This document shows positions 1 through 6,841 of a DNA stretch of 15,065 nt, piece by piece. The notes below the pieces were generated by a model. That model was not told where the DNA came from and ran no database searches. It was given only the letters and a program-made list of their open reading frames with translations. The number at the start of each line of letters is the position of its first letter. The stretch's first letter is position 1. The position numbers and the translations under genes were made by a program. Source of the DNA: an uncultured Actinoplanes sp. (GTDB lineage: Bacteria; Actinomycetota; Actinomycetes; Mycobacteriales; Micromonosporaceae); NCBI RefSeq assembly GCF_934643405.1, contig NZ_CAKUCL010000172.1, positions 1 through 15,065 of the forward strand. Reading direction: 5' to 3'.

Positions 1-1277
1 GCGAGCACCTCGGGCTTGAGCCGCGCGCCGCCGCACACCGGGCAGGGCACGTCGCGCATGTAGCCCTCGTACTTGTCGCGCGACCAGTCGCTCTCGGTGT
101 CGTTGTGCCGGCGCTCGATCCACTGCACCGCGCCCTCGAAGCCGGTGTAGTACGACCGCTCGCGCCCGTACTTGTTCCGGTACCGGACGTGGACCTGGTC
201 CTCCGAGCCGTACAGGATCGTCTTCTGCGCCCGGGCCGGCAGCTGCCGCCAGGGCGTGTCGACGCTGAACTTCTCGGCCTCGCCGAGCGCCTCGAGCAGG
301 CGCAGGAAGTACTCCTGGGTCTGGCCGCCGGACCACGGCTGGATCGCGCCCTCGCGCAGGGTGCGCTCCTCGTCCGGCACGATCAGCTCGGGATCGACCT
401 CCTTCTTGGTGCCCAGGCCGGTGCACTCGGGACACGCGCCGTACGGCGCGTTGAAGGAGAAGACCCGGGGCTCGAGGTCCTCGATCGCGAGCGGGTGGTC
501 GTTCGGGCAGGCCAGGTGCTCGGAGAAGCGCCGCTCGCGGCCCGGGTCGTCCTCGGGCAGGTCGACGAAGTCGAGCAGGACGATGCCGGCGGCCAGGCCG
601 AGCGCGGACTCGACCGAGTCGGTCAGGCGCTGCTTGCTGCTGGCCTTCACGCTGAGCCGGTCGACCACCACCTCGATGGTGTGCTTCTCCTGCTTCTTCA
701 GCTTCGGCGGCTCGGTGAGCGGGTGGACCACGCCGTCGACCCGGGCCCGCGCGTAACCCTTGGCCTGCAGCTCGTTGAACAGGTCGACGTACTCCCCCTT
801 GCGGCCGCGCACGACCGGGGCGAGAACCATGAAGCGGGTGCCCTCGGGCATCGCGAGCACCCGGTCGACGATCTGCTGCGGCGTCTGCTTGCTGATCCGC
901 TCGCCGCAGACCGGGCAGTGCGGGATGCCGGTGCGGGCGAAGAGCAGGCGCAGGTAGTCGTAGACCTCGGTGATCGTGCCGACGGTCGAGCGCGGGTTGC
1001 GCGAGGTCGACTTCTGATCGATCGACACCGCCGGGGAGAGACCCTCGATGAAGTCGACGTCGGGCTTGTCCATCTGCCCGAGGAACTGCCGCGCGTACGA
1101 CGAGAGGGACTCGACGTAGCGACGCTGCCCCTCGGCGAAGATCGTGTCGAACGCGAGGCTGGACTTGCCGGACCCGGACAGCCCGGTGAACACGATCATC
1201 GCGTCCCGGGGCAGATCGAGGTTGACGTCGCGAAGGTTGTGTTCGCGGGCGCCTCTAATGATCAAACGGTCGGCCAC
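1..1277 (-). CDS. uvrA: UvrA, excinuclease ABC subunit A (N-terminal part)
   Basis: UvrA is the ATP-binding damage-recognition subunit of nucleotide excision repair; a UvrA dimer loads UvrB onto lesions. About 425 codons are visible and the rest runs off the left edge. The protein starts MADRLIIRGAREHNL, with the Walker A motif GLSGSGKSS at residues 32-40 and the typical SRNPRSTVGTITE stretch near residue 100. Further on come paired cysteines of the zinc module (CPND followed by H, then CPEC) and a second CPVCGGARL near the window edge. The first zinc half-site reads C-x3-H rather than C-x2-C. The start is GTG at 1277, chosen for the AAGAAGG ribosome site eight bases upstream and the family N-terminus. 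It is transcribed alone from the 1278-1442 gap, with uvrB on the same strand 12 kb away. The identification is secure. Confidence 0.97.
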   Translation of the reverse strand, partial: MADRLIIRGAREHNLRDVNLDLPRDAMIVFTGLSGSGKSSLAFDTIFAEGQRRYVESLSSYARQFLGQMDKPDVDFIEGLSPAVSIDQKSTSRNPRSTVGTITEVYDYLRLLFARTGIPHCPVCGERISKQTPQQIVDRVLAMPEGTRFMVLAPVVRGRKGEYVDLFNELQAKGYARARVDGVVHPLTEPPKLKKQEKHTIEVVVDRLSVKASSKQRLTDSVESALGLAAGIVLLDFVDLPEDDPGRERRFSEHLACPNDHPLAIEDLEPRVFSFNAPYGACPECTGLGTKKEVDPELIVPDEERTLREGAIQPWSGGQTQEYFLRLLEALGEAEKFSVDTPWRQLPARAQKTILYGSEDQVHVRYRNKYGRERSYYTGFEGAVQWIERRHNDTESDWSRDKYEGYMRDVPCPVCGGARLKPEVL

Positions 1278-1342
1278 CAGCCAGCCCTTCTTACCGCGAA
1301 ATCGAAACCGTACATATGTATGAGTCGAGTGGAGCCGCGGCA

Positions 1343-1365
1343 ACTCTAGCCATGGGGTACGACAA
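1343..1365 (-). promoter_or_regulatory. uvrA promoter candidate, PafBC/RecA-NDp-like
   Basis: Reading the minus strand, TTGTCG (1365-1360) is followed after 11 bases by TAGAGT (1348-1343). Known actinobacterial DNA-damage promoters controlled by PafBC (RecA-NDp type) have TTGTCA/G, an 11-base gap and a TANNNT -10 box. The outer elements and spacing fit, but the internal GTG of the consensus is TAC here. The predicted RNA start is near 1336, giving a leader of about 60 bases to the uvrA GTG. A GCCGG-AA-CCGGC inverted repeat (1372-1383) lies just upstream, and a 10-bp palindrome tacatatgta (1311-1320) lies in the leader. No LexA box (GAAC-N4-GTTC) was seen. Confidence 0.4.
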
Positions 1366-1442
1366 GTTTTCGCCGGAACCGGCCCGTCTGAGTGCAGCGC
1401 CTTCCACATGGCGCACATTCCCGCAGTTCCGGCGGTCGCAAC

Positions 1443-3245
1443 TCACTCTTTCGTGGTCACCGGAAGATAGCGCACGTCCCAGATCTGGACGCCGCCCACG
1501 AGCCGCGGTGTGCCCAGCGCCTCGGTGAGCACGGTGAGCAGGTCGTTCCCGTTGCGGCTGTTCGGGATGAGCACCACCACGGCGGCGCGCCAGTACGACA
1601 GGTCCGCCCGGATGCGCGCTTTGTCGGTTTCGGTGAGCTGTGGCGCGATGCCGTACTCGCGGACCGAATAGAGCAGATCGGAGGTGAAGCGGCGGGGCGC
1701 GTTCCACGAGCCGGTGCGGTCGGCCGGCGGATTCACCGGGCCCATGAAATACCCGCGCGGGACCGGGAACTCCAGGCCGGACAGGGCCGCCCAGCGCATG
1801 CCGGTGCGGCCGGTGGTGACCTCCGGCAGCGGCACCGTGACGAGGCTGCGACCGTCGGTCACGTACTGACGCCAGATGCCCTGAGTGAGGAACGGCGGCA
1901 GCGGATCGCCGGCGACCACCGGCAGCGGCTTCGGGATGAGCGGCACCAGCGCGAGGACCAGGCCGACGCGGAACAGCCGCCGCCGGCCTTCCGGCGCGGT
2001 GCGGATCTTGTCGGTGGCCAGGGCGAGCAGCACGCCGGCGATGGTGGCCGGCACCATCGCGAACCGGGTCACGCTCACCAGGTCGATCACCGGCACGTGG
2101 CTGATCAGGCCGAACGGCAGCGGGACCGGGCTGTCCCAGCCGGCGATGCGCAGCCGCGTACCCATCGAGACGATCAGCAGCACGAACGCGGAGATGGCGG
2201 CGGCCCGGGCCGCGACCGAGCGCCACAGCACCACGATCGACACGATGATCATCACCAGGCCGATCGGGCCGAAGAACGTGTTGTCCTCGGTGGCGCTGAC
2301 GCTCAGCTGCCGCGCCAGGGCGCCGTTGCCGGCCAGTGACTGGCGGGCGAACGCGCCGATGGACAGCAGGTCGGTGGCGTACTCGCCGGGGGCGAACGGC
2401 TGGCCGTGGTAGTTGCCCGGGCCGCGGAACTGGAACCACAACGGGTAGGCCAGCACCACGAGCGAGGTCAGGCCGGCCACGGCCGAGCCCGCCAGGAACT
2501 GCGGCGCCTCACGCCATGCCCGCCGGGGGCTCATTGCGGCGTACGCAAGAACGAAGACGCCCACCGCGAGTGCCGCGAAGAGCAGGCTCTCCTCGTTGAT
2601 GAAGGTCTGCACGATGATCAGGCCGGCCAGGACGAGGCCGCCGCGCCACGCCCGGCCGGGCTCGCGCAGACGCAGCACCTGCCAGACGATGAACGGCAGC
2701 ACCCACTGGCTGACGAAGTTCACGTGACCGTTCGCGTGCGAGACCATGGTCGGCGCGAAACCGCACCACAGGCCGCCGATCCACGCGGCGGCCCGGCTGC
2801 GCACCAGATGCCGGGACAGCACCCAGTACCAGGCGGCGGCGGTGCCGGCCAGGCCGAGGGTGATCAGGAAAGCCACCGAGACGCCGGCTCCGAAGAAGTG
2901 GGTGACCGGGGCCATCGGCAGGCTCAGCGCCAGCAGCGAGGTGTTGGCCATCATGTTGACGCCGTCGGGCGCGTTGAGCCGGTCGCTGAAGAACGGGTTC
3001 GCGCCGTGGAAGATCACCCGCTCGCCGTACGCCAGCACGTACAGGAAGACGCCGTGGTCGTCGTCGTTCCCGGCGAGCACCCGGCCGTTCGGGTCGCGCC
3101 ACAACTGGATCGTGACGAGAACCGAGAGGACCGCGTAGTTCAGCAGCGCCCACAGGTCGGCACGGCGGTGCGGGACCCGGGTCCCGGCCGCGGGCGAAAC
3201 CGCCGGGGCCGCCGGATCCTCGACCACCTCGTCCACCGCGCGCAC
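1443..3245 (-). CDS. Polytopic membrane protein, GT-C glycosyltransferase-like
   Basis: A 600-residue integral membrane protein with about ten hydrophobic segments between residues 30 and 420 and a soluble C-terminal part of about 170 residues. The first predicted extracytoplasmic loop carries an acidic GNDDDHG motif (residues 59-65), and NPFFSDRLNAPDG follows; lipid-linked-sugar glycosyltransferases of the GT-C fold carry catalytic acidic residues in this position. The layout resembles YfhO/GT39-like actinobacterial proteins, which would use polyprenyl-phosphate sugars outside the membrane. Substrate and reaction cannot be told. The GTG at 3245 lies 24 bases after the rsgA stop, so the two are probably cotranscribed. 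No clear ribosome site precedes it, so translation may be coupled or the start may lie a few codons downstream. The stop is TGA at 1443-1445. The membrane-protein call is firm; the enzyme class is an inference. Confidence 0.75.
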   Translation of the reverse strand: MRAVDEVVEDPAAPAVSPAAGTRVPHRRADLWALLNYAVLSVLVTIQLWRDPNGRVLAGNDDDHGVFLYVLAYGERVIFHGANPFFSDRLNAPDGVNMMANTSLLALSLPMAPVTHFFGAGVSVAFLITLGLAGTAAAWYWVLSRHLVRSRAAAWIGGLWCGFAPTMVSHANGHVNFVSQWVLPFIVWQVLRLREPGRAWRGGLVLAGLIIVQTFINEESLLFAALAVGVFVLAYAAMSPRRAWREAPQFLAGSAVAGLTSLVVLAYPLWFQFRGPGNYHGQPFAPGEYATDLLSIGAFARQSLAGNGALARQLSVSATEDNTFFGPIGLVMIIVSIVVLWRSVAARAAAISAFVLLIVSMGTRLRIAGWDSPVPLPFGLISHVPVIDLVSVTRFAMVPATIAGVLLALATDKIRTAPEGRRRLFRVGLVLALVPLIPKPLPVVAGDPLPPFLTQGIWRQYVTDGRSLVTVPLPEVTTGRTGMRWAALSGLEFPVPRGYFMGPVNPPADRTGSWNAPRRFTSDLLYSVREYGIAPQLTETDKARIRADLSYWRAAVVVLIPNSRNGNDLLTVLTEALGTPRLVGGVQIWDVRYLPVTTKE

Positions 3246-3269
3246 CGCTGCATTGTGACAGAACAGCGG

Positions 3270-4307
3270 TCAGGGCCGCCTTCTGCGGTGACCGGCCAGT
3301 CCGGCCAGACGGGCCGACCGCCGGGCGCTCTCCACCTCGACCTCGCGATGCAACTTGCGCCAGGAGGCCAGCCGTCGCTCGGTCAGCGAACCGTCGGCGA
3401 GTGCGACGACCACCGCGCAGCCCGGCTCGGCGTCGTGCCGGCAGTCCGCGAACCGGCAGTGCGCGGCGAGCTCGGCGATGTCGGCGAACGCGTGGTCCAG
3501 CCCCTCGTCGGTGTCGAGCAGTCCGACGCCCCGGATGCCCGGAGTGTCCAGGACTGCGCCCCCGGAGGGCAACAGAACCAGGTTCCGGTACGCCGTGGTA
3601 TGCCGCCCTTTCCCGTCCGCGTCCCGGATCTGCTGCACGGGCATCACCGGCGTGCCGGCCAGCACGTTCACCAGGGTCGACTTGCCCGCCCCCGATCTGC
3701 CGAGCAGGGCCAGCGTGCGGCCCTCGGGCGCGTGCTCCCGCAACCGGTCGACGGCGGTCTTCCGGACCGCGCTGACCGGGATCACCGGTACGCCCGGTGC
3801 CAGCTCGGCGAGTTGCCGGGCGACCGCCTGCGGGTCGGCCGACGTGTCGCTCTTGGTCAGCACCAGGATCGGGTCGGCGCCGGACTCCCAGGCCAGGGAG
3901 AGGAGTCGTTCGATGCGGGCGGCGTCCGGCTCCGGGTGGATCGGCTCGACCACCGCGACGGTGTCCATGTTGGCCGCCAGGACCTGGCCGGTGGAGTCCT
4001 TGTCGGCGGTGCGGCGGATCAGGGCGGTGCGCCTCGGCAGGACGCCCTCCAGCGTGACCCGGCGGTCGGGCCAGCGGCGCAGCACCACCCAGTCGCCGGC
4101 GCAGGGCAGGTTCGCCGGGTCGCGGGCCGCGTCCATCAGCACGGTGCCGGCCAGGCTCGCCCTGGTCACGCCGGTCGCGTCGAGGACCGTACACACGCCG
4201 CGGTCGGCACGCAGGACACGCCCGGGCGTGGTGTCGCGGCGGTCGAAGGGACGGTATGCGGATACGAAGAAGTCGTCCCAGCCGAGCCGGGACAGGTCGT
4301 GCGACAT
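3270..4307 (-). CDS. rsgA: RsgA, small-subunit-dependent ribosome-assembly GTPase
   Basis: RsgA is a circularly permuted GTPase that checks late 30S subunit maturation and is released on GTP hydrolysis. The 345-residue protein has an N-terminal OB-fold region (about residues 25-110). The GTPase motifs then come in the permuted order typical of the family: G4 TKSD (151-154), G5 VSA (178-180), P-loop GRSGAGKST (203-211) and G3 DTPG (254-257). The C-terminal zinc module has C284, C289, H291 and C297 in the family pattern. The ATG at 4307 is chosen because the protein begins MSHDLSRLGWDD at the usual distance from the OB fold and AAAGGG lies five bases upstream. That ribosome site is inside a small hairpin and follows a leader peptide (see those entries). 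It probably forms an operon with the downstream membrane protein. Confidence 0.95.
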   Translation of the reverse strand: MSHDLSRLGWDDFFVSAYRPFDRRDTTPGRVLRADRGVCTVLDATGVTRASLAGTVLMDAARDPANLPCAGDWVVLRRWPDRRVTLEGVLPRRTALIRRTADKDSTGQVLAANMDTVAVVEPIHPEPDAARIERLLSLAWESGADPILVLTKSDTSADPQAVARQLAELAPGVPVIPVSAVRKTAVDRLREHAPEGRTLALLGRSGAGKSTLVNVLAGTPVMPVQQIRDADGKGRHTTAYRNLVLLPSGGAVLDTPGIRGVGLLDTDEGLDHAFADIAELAAHCRFADCRHDAEPGCAVVVALADGSLTERRLASWRKLHREVEVESARRSARLAGLAGHRRRRP

Positions 4308-4312
4308 GGGAA

Positions 4313-4329
4313 CCCTTTGCGGGAAAGGG
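4313..4329 (-). promoter_or_regulatory. Hairpin masking the rsgA ribosome-binding site
   Basis: On the RNA, CCCUUU (4329-4324) can pair with AAAGGG (4318-4313) around a five-base loop. AAAGGG is the only Shine-Dalgarno-like sequence before the rsgA ATG, five bases from it, so the hairpin would hide it. Just upstream, CUCCUCC (4334-4328) could instead pair with the GGAGGAG ribosome site of the leader peptide (within 4413-4406), giving an alternative fold. That the structure regulates anything is an inference. Confidence 0.4.
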
Positions 4330-4348
4330 AGGAGCGCCGGACCGGTGG

Positions 4349-4396
4349 TCAGGCGAGAGCCTCCGGGTGAAGGGACGCGGTAACGACGAAGGGCAC
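4349..4396 (-). CDS. Leader peptide upstream of rsgA (15 residues)
   Basis: A short open frame VPFVVTASLHPEALA starts at GTG 4396 and stops with TGA at 4351-4349, 41 bases before the rsgA ATG. It is preceded by GGAGGAGG (4413-4406) with a nine-base gap, the strongest ribosome site in this stretch and far better than that of rsgA itself. With the rsgA site held in a hairpin, the arrangement resembles a translational attenuator in which a ribosome on the leader opens the downstream site. The peptide matches no leader I know and has no run of one amino acid. It may also be a chance frame. Confidence 0.35.
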   Translation of the reverse strand: MPFVVTASLHPEALA

Positions 4397-4556
4397 GGCT
4401 CCCCACCTCCTCCGCGGGCTCGATCGGCGCGTCTGCACAGACGGTACGGTCACGGCTACGGCAGCGAAAGCGAATTCCGACCACTAGGGTTTCCCCCGTG
4501 ATAGTGCTGGCTTTGTCATGCCGTCCCGGCCCCCGCCGCGCCCGGTGCAGTCCGTC

Positions 4557-5261
4557 ATGACGATGGATCCCCTCGTTCTCCTCACCGACGTCGACCGCGC
4601 CACCGATGAGCTGCTGTCCACCGTGGCGGACCTCGATCCGGCCGCGGTCTCCGCGCCCTCGCTGCTGCCCGGCTGGACCGTCGGGCATGTCCTGACCCAC
4701 CTGGCGCGCAACGCCGACGCGTACACCAATCTGCTGACCTGGGCCCGCACCGGCGTCGAGACCCCCGCCTACGCGTCGCCGCAGGCGCGGGCCGAGGGCA
4801 TCGAGGCCGGCGCCGGCCGTCCGCTGCGCGAGCAGGTGGAGGATCTGCGGCAGGCGCACGAGCGGTTCGCCGACGCGGGCGCCGCGATGACCGCCGAGGC
4901 GTGGACCTTCCATCTGCCGCCGACCGGCCGGTCCGCGGCCGCCGTCCCGTGGGCGCGGCTGCGTGAGGTCGAGGTGCACCACGTCGACCTCGGCGACCGG
5001 TACACGCCGGCCGACTGGTCCGACGCGTTCGCGTTGCGCCTGTTGCGCGAGATCGTCCACGGCGCCGACGAGACATGGCCGCCCATGCAGTTGCGGCCGT
5101 TCGGCATCGATCACGCCCTGAGCATCGGTACCGTAGCGAACCCGCCGGTCATCGGCGGGCCGACCAAATCGCTCGCCGCCTGGCTGGCCGGTCGCGCCGA
5201 CGGCGCCGACCTGACCGTCTCGCCGGACGGGGAGCTCCCGACACCCGCGAGGTGGAAGTGA
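4557..5261 (+). CDS. Mycothiol-dependent maleylpyruvate isomerase-family enzyme
   Basis: A member of the MDMPI/DinB-like family, in which a metal held by two histidines and a glutamate activates the thiol of mycothiol (the prototype isomerises maleylpyruvate). In the 234-residue form the triad is visible: H48 in GHVLTHLARN, then E137 and H141 in WARLREVEVHHVDLG, four residues apart as in the prototype. The C-terminal part (from about PADWSDAF) ends like the family's C-terminal domain. The true substrate is unknown, and many paralogues act in detoxification rather than maleylpyruvate metabolism. Three in-frame ATGs (4518, 4557, 4563) compete and none has a good ribosome site; 4557 is preferred because the residues before it are low-complexity. 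It is divergent from the rsgA leader and followed two bases after its stop by the hydrolase gene, so the two form an operon. Confidence 0.85.
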   Translation: MTMDPLVLLTDVDRATDELLSTVADLDPAAVSAPSLLPGWTVGHVLTHLARNADAYTNLLTWARTGVETPAYASPQARAEGIEAGAGRPLREQVEDLRQAHERFADAGAAMTAEAWTFHLPPTGRSAAAVPWARLREVEVHHVDLGDRYTPADWSDAFALRLLREIVHGADETWPPMQLRPFGIDHALSIGTVANPPVIGGPTKSLAAWLAGRADGADLTVSPDGELPTPARWK

Positions 5262-5263
5262 GC

Positions 5264-5911
5264 ATGGCGTACACCGGAGAGGTCACCCGCGGCGGCGCGC
5301 CCGCCGTCCGTGAGCTGGGCAGCCTGACCGTCACCAAGGTGTCGGTGGGCCCCATGGACAACAACGCGTACCTGCTGCGCAGCGGCGACGACCAGCTGAT
5401 GATCGACGCGGCGAACGATGCCGCGACCCTGCTGGCGCTGGTCGGCGACGGCCGGCTGAGCACCATCGTCACCACGCACCGGCACGGCGACCACTGGCAG
5501 GCGCTGTCCGAGGTGGTGGAGAAGACCGGCGCGGAGTCGCTGGCGCACATCGACGACGCCGCCGAGATCCCGGTGGTCAACCGGGACCTGCGCGAAGGCG
5601 AGACGATCACCGTGGGCGACGCCTCGCTCGAGGTGATCCACCTGGTCGGGCACACGCCGGGGTCGATCGCCCTGCTCTACCAGGACCCGGGCGGCACCGC
5701 TCACCTCTGGACCGGCGACAGCCTCTTCCCCGGCGGGGTGGGCAACACGCACGACAACAAGAAGGACTTCGAGTCGCTGATCAACGACGTGGAGCACAAG
5801 CTGTTCGACCGTTTGCCGGACGACACCTGGTTCTACCCGGGCCACGGCAAGGACTCGACGCTCGGGGCCGAGCGTCCGCACCTGGCCGAGTGGCGCGCCC
5901 GGGGCTGGTGA
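5264..5911 (+). CDS. Metallo-beta-lactamase-fold hydrolase (glyoxalase II-like)
   Basis: A 215-residue MBL-fold metallohydrolase. Metal ligands are all present in order: H72-x-H74-x-D76-H77 in THRHGDHW, H130 in VGHTPGS, D152 in TGDSLF and H194 in YPGHGKDS. This set and the length resemble glyoxalase II and related thioester or lactone hydrolases that use two metal ions. The ATG at 5264 follows the previous stop by two bases, with GAGG/GGAAG inside the end of the upstream gene serving as ribosome site, so expression is coupled. Next to a mycothiol-using enzyme, an attractive inference is hydrolysis of an S-acyl or S-conjugated mycothiol. The fold is certain and the substrate is not. Confidence 0.9.
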   Translation: MAYTGEVTRGGAPAVRELGSLTVTKVSVGPMDNNAYLLRSGDDQLMIDAANDAATLLALVGDGRLSTIVTTHRHGDHWQALSEVVEKTGAESLAHIDDAAEIPVVNRDLREGETITVGDASLEVIHLVGHTPGSIALLYQDPGGTAHLWTGDSLFPGGVGNTHDNKKDFESLINDVEHKLFDRLPDDTWFYPGHGKDSTLGAERPHLAEWRARGW

Positions 5912-5918
5912 GACAGGC

Positions 5919-5943
5919 GGCCGCCGGCGCGTCGCCGGCGGCC
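5919..5943 (+). terminator. Strong GC hairpin after the hydrolase gene
   Basis: A perfect 11-bp stem (GGCCGCCGGCG with its complement, loop CGT) begins eight bases after the stop. There is no T-run, as is common for actinomycete terminators. It would also end any minus-strand transcript coming through the sigma-factor remnant. Confidence 0.65.
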
Positions 5944-5959
5944 TCCCGCACAACTGTCA

Positions 5960-6075
5960 GCCCACGCCCCGGACGGCGCTGGACCTCCATCCACACCCCG
6001 TCGGGCGTCAGCGTGGACTGCACCAGGTCCTCGGCCAGGTGCGTGTCACCCGCGGTCAGCACGCTCGTTCTTCAC
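5960..6075 (-). pseudogene. Remnant of a SigE-family (ECF) sigma factor gene
   Basis: Minus-strand reading shows an intact ribosome site AAGGAGG (about 6088-6082) and GTG at 6075 starting VKNERADRG, then a stop. One frame over, from 6062, comes VLTAGDTHLAEDLVQSTL, a clear match in pattern to sigma region 2 of SigE-type ECF factors (the usual form is LLTGD-x-HLAEDLVQ). This runs into TPDGVWMEVQRRPG and unrelated sequence up to the hairpin at 5943. The rest of region 2 and all of region 4 are missing. The picture is a gene eroded by at least two internal deletions, one causing a frameshift; the tail may come from a former downstream neighbour. No function is expected. Confidence 0.55.
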
Positions 6076-6147
6076 ACGTGCCCTCCTTCACTGTCACGCC
6101 TCCCTGACGATCCGAGCGTCGCTCAGGTTGCATGACCGGGGCCGTCC

Positions 6148-6762
6148 TCAGAGAGCCGCTGCCACCTCCGCGGACTCCATCGGGATGGAGAACATCGGGA
6201 AGTCGTACGCGATCGCGTTGTCGTGTTCCTCGGGCGAGGTCGCCGCCATGCAGTCGGTCACCGTGATCACCCGGTAGCCGTTCTCGTACGCGGACCGCAT
6301 CGTCGACTCCACGCAGCAGTTCGTCAGGAACCCGCCGAGAATCACCGTCTCGATGCCCTTGCTGCGCAGGATGAAGTCGAGATTGGTGCTGGCGAACGTG
6401 TCGAGCCCGCGCTTGCCCTCGATCACGATGTCCCCGTCCGCCGGGGTCAGGTCGTCCACGATCGCCGCGCCCCAGGTGCCCTTCACGAAGGCGTTGCCGT
6501 CCACGACACCCTTGAGGATCCCGTACGGATGCCGGGACAACTCGCCGAAGCCGGGCGCGAACGTGATCGGCGCGTGCATGATCGTCACGCCCGCCGCCCG
6601 GGCCGCGTCGACCAGGGCCGCCGTCTTGGCCAGCATCCCGGTCTTCTCCATCACCGGGGCCACCGCGCCGTGCAGCACGCCGCCCTCGGTGGTGAACTCG
6701 TTCTGGTACTCGATCAGGACGACCGCCGTCTTCGCGGGGTCCAGCCGCAGCTCCTCGGGCAT
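6148..6762 (-). CDS. Isochorismatase-family cysteine hydrolase
   Basis: A 204-residue member of the isochorismatase/nicotinamidase superfamily, which hydrolyses amides or vinyl ethers through an acid-Lys-Cys triad. The cysteine is C150 in TNCCVESTMRSAY, the lysine is K117 in IEGKRGLDTF, and the acidic position, normally Asp in a DxQNDF motif, is E18 in IEYQNEF. The conserved GG-x-x-TN turn before the cysteine is present. The ATG at 6762 has GGAGG seven bases upstream. The gene stands alone, divergent from the ClpP-like gene across 79 bp, and downstream lies only the dead sigma gene. The substrate cannot be predicted. The E-for-D change may define a subgroup and need not mean loss of activity. 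Confidence 0.88.
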   Translation of the reverse strand: MPEELRLDPAKTAVVLIEYQNEFTTEGGVLHGAVAPVMEKTGMLAKTAALVDAARAAGVTIMHAPITFAPGFGELSRHPYGILKGVVDGNAFVKGTWGAAIVDDLTPADGDIVIEGKRGLDTFASTNLDFILRSKGIETVILGGFLTNCCVESTMRSAYENGYRVITVTDCMAATSPEEHDNAIAYDFPMFSIPMESAEVAAAL

Positions 6763-6782
6763 TGCCCGCCTCCCTCTCCTCG

Positions 6783-6798
6783 GTGGTGGAGTCACCAC
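6783..6798. promoter_or_regulatory. Inverted repeat in a divergent promoter region
   Basis: GTGGTG-gagt-CACCAC lies in the 79-bp gap between the isochorismatase-family gene (minus) and the ClpP-like gene (plus), 21 bases before the first and 43 before the second. The position suits an operator acting on either gene. No adjacent regulator gene is present, so this is only a candidate. Confidence 0.3.
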
Positions 6799-6841
6799 TG
6801 TCAGCAAACACGTAGTCAGCCCAGAGCGGAAGGAACTGTCG

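Noticed and set aside
105..1349. Long plus-strand open frame opposite uvrA
   Set aside because: Antisense shadow of a clear uvrA; high GC keeps opposite frames open, and the translation is Arg/Leu/Val-rich with no domain.
2406..4370. 654-codon plus-strand frame across rsgA and the membrane protein
   Set aside because: Spans two genuine genes on the other strand, has no ribosome site and a low-complexity product.
4498..4556. Earlier start at 4518 for the mycothiol-dependent enzyme
   Set aside because: The added 13 residues are Pro/Arg-rich and not family-like; no ribosome site supports 4518, though it cannot be excluded.
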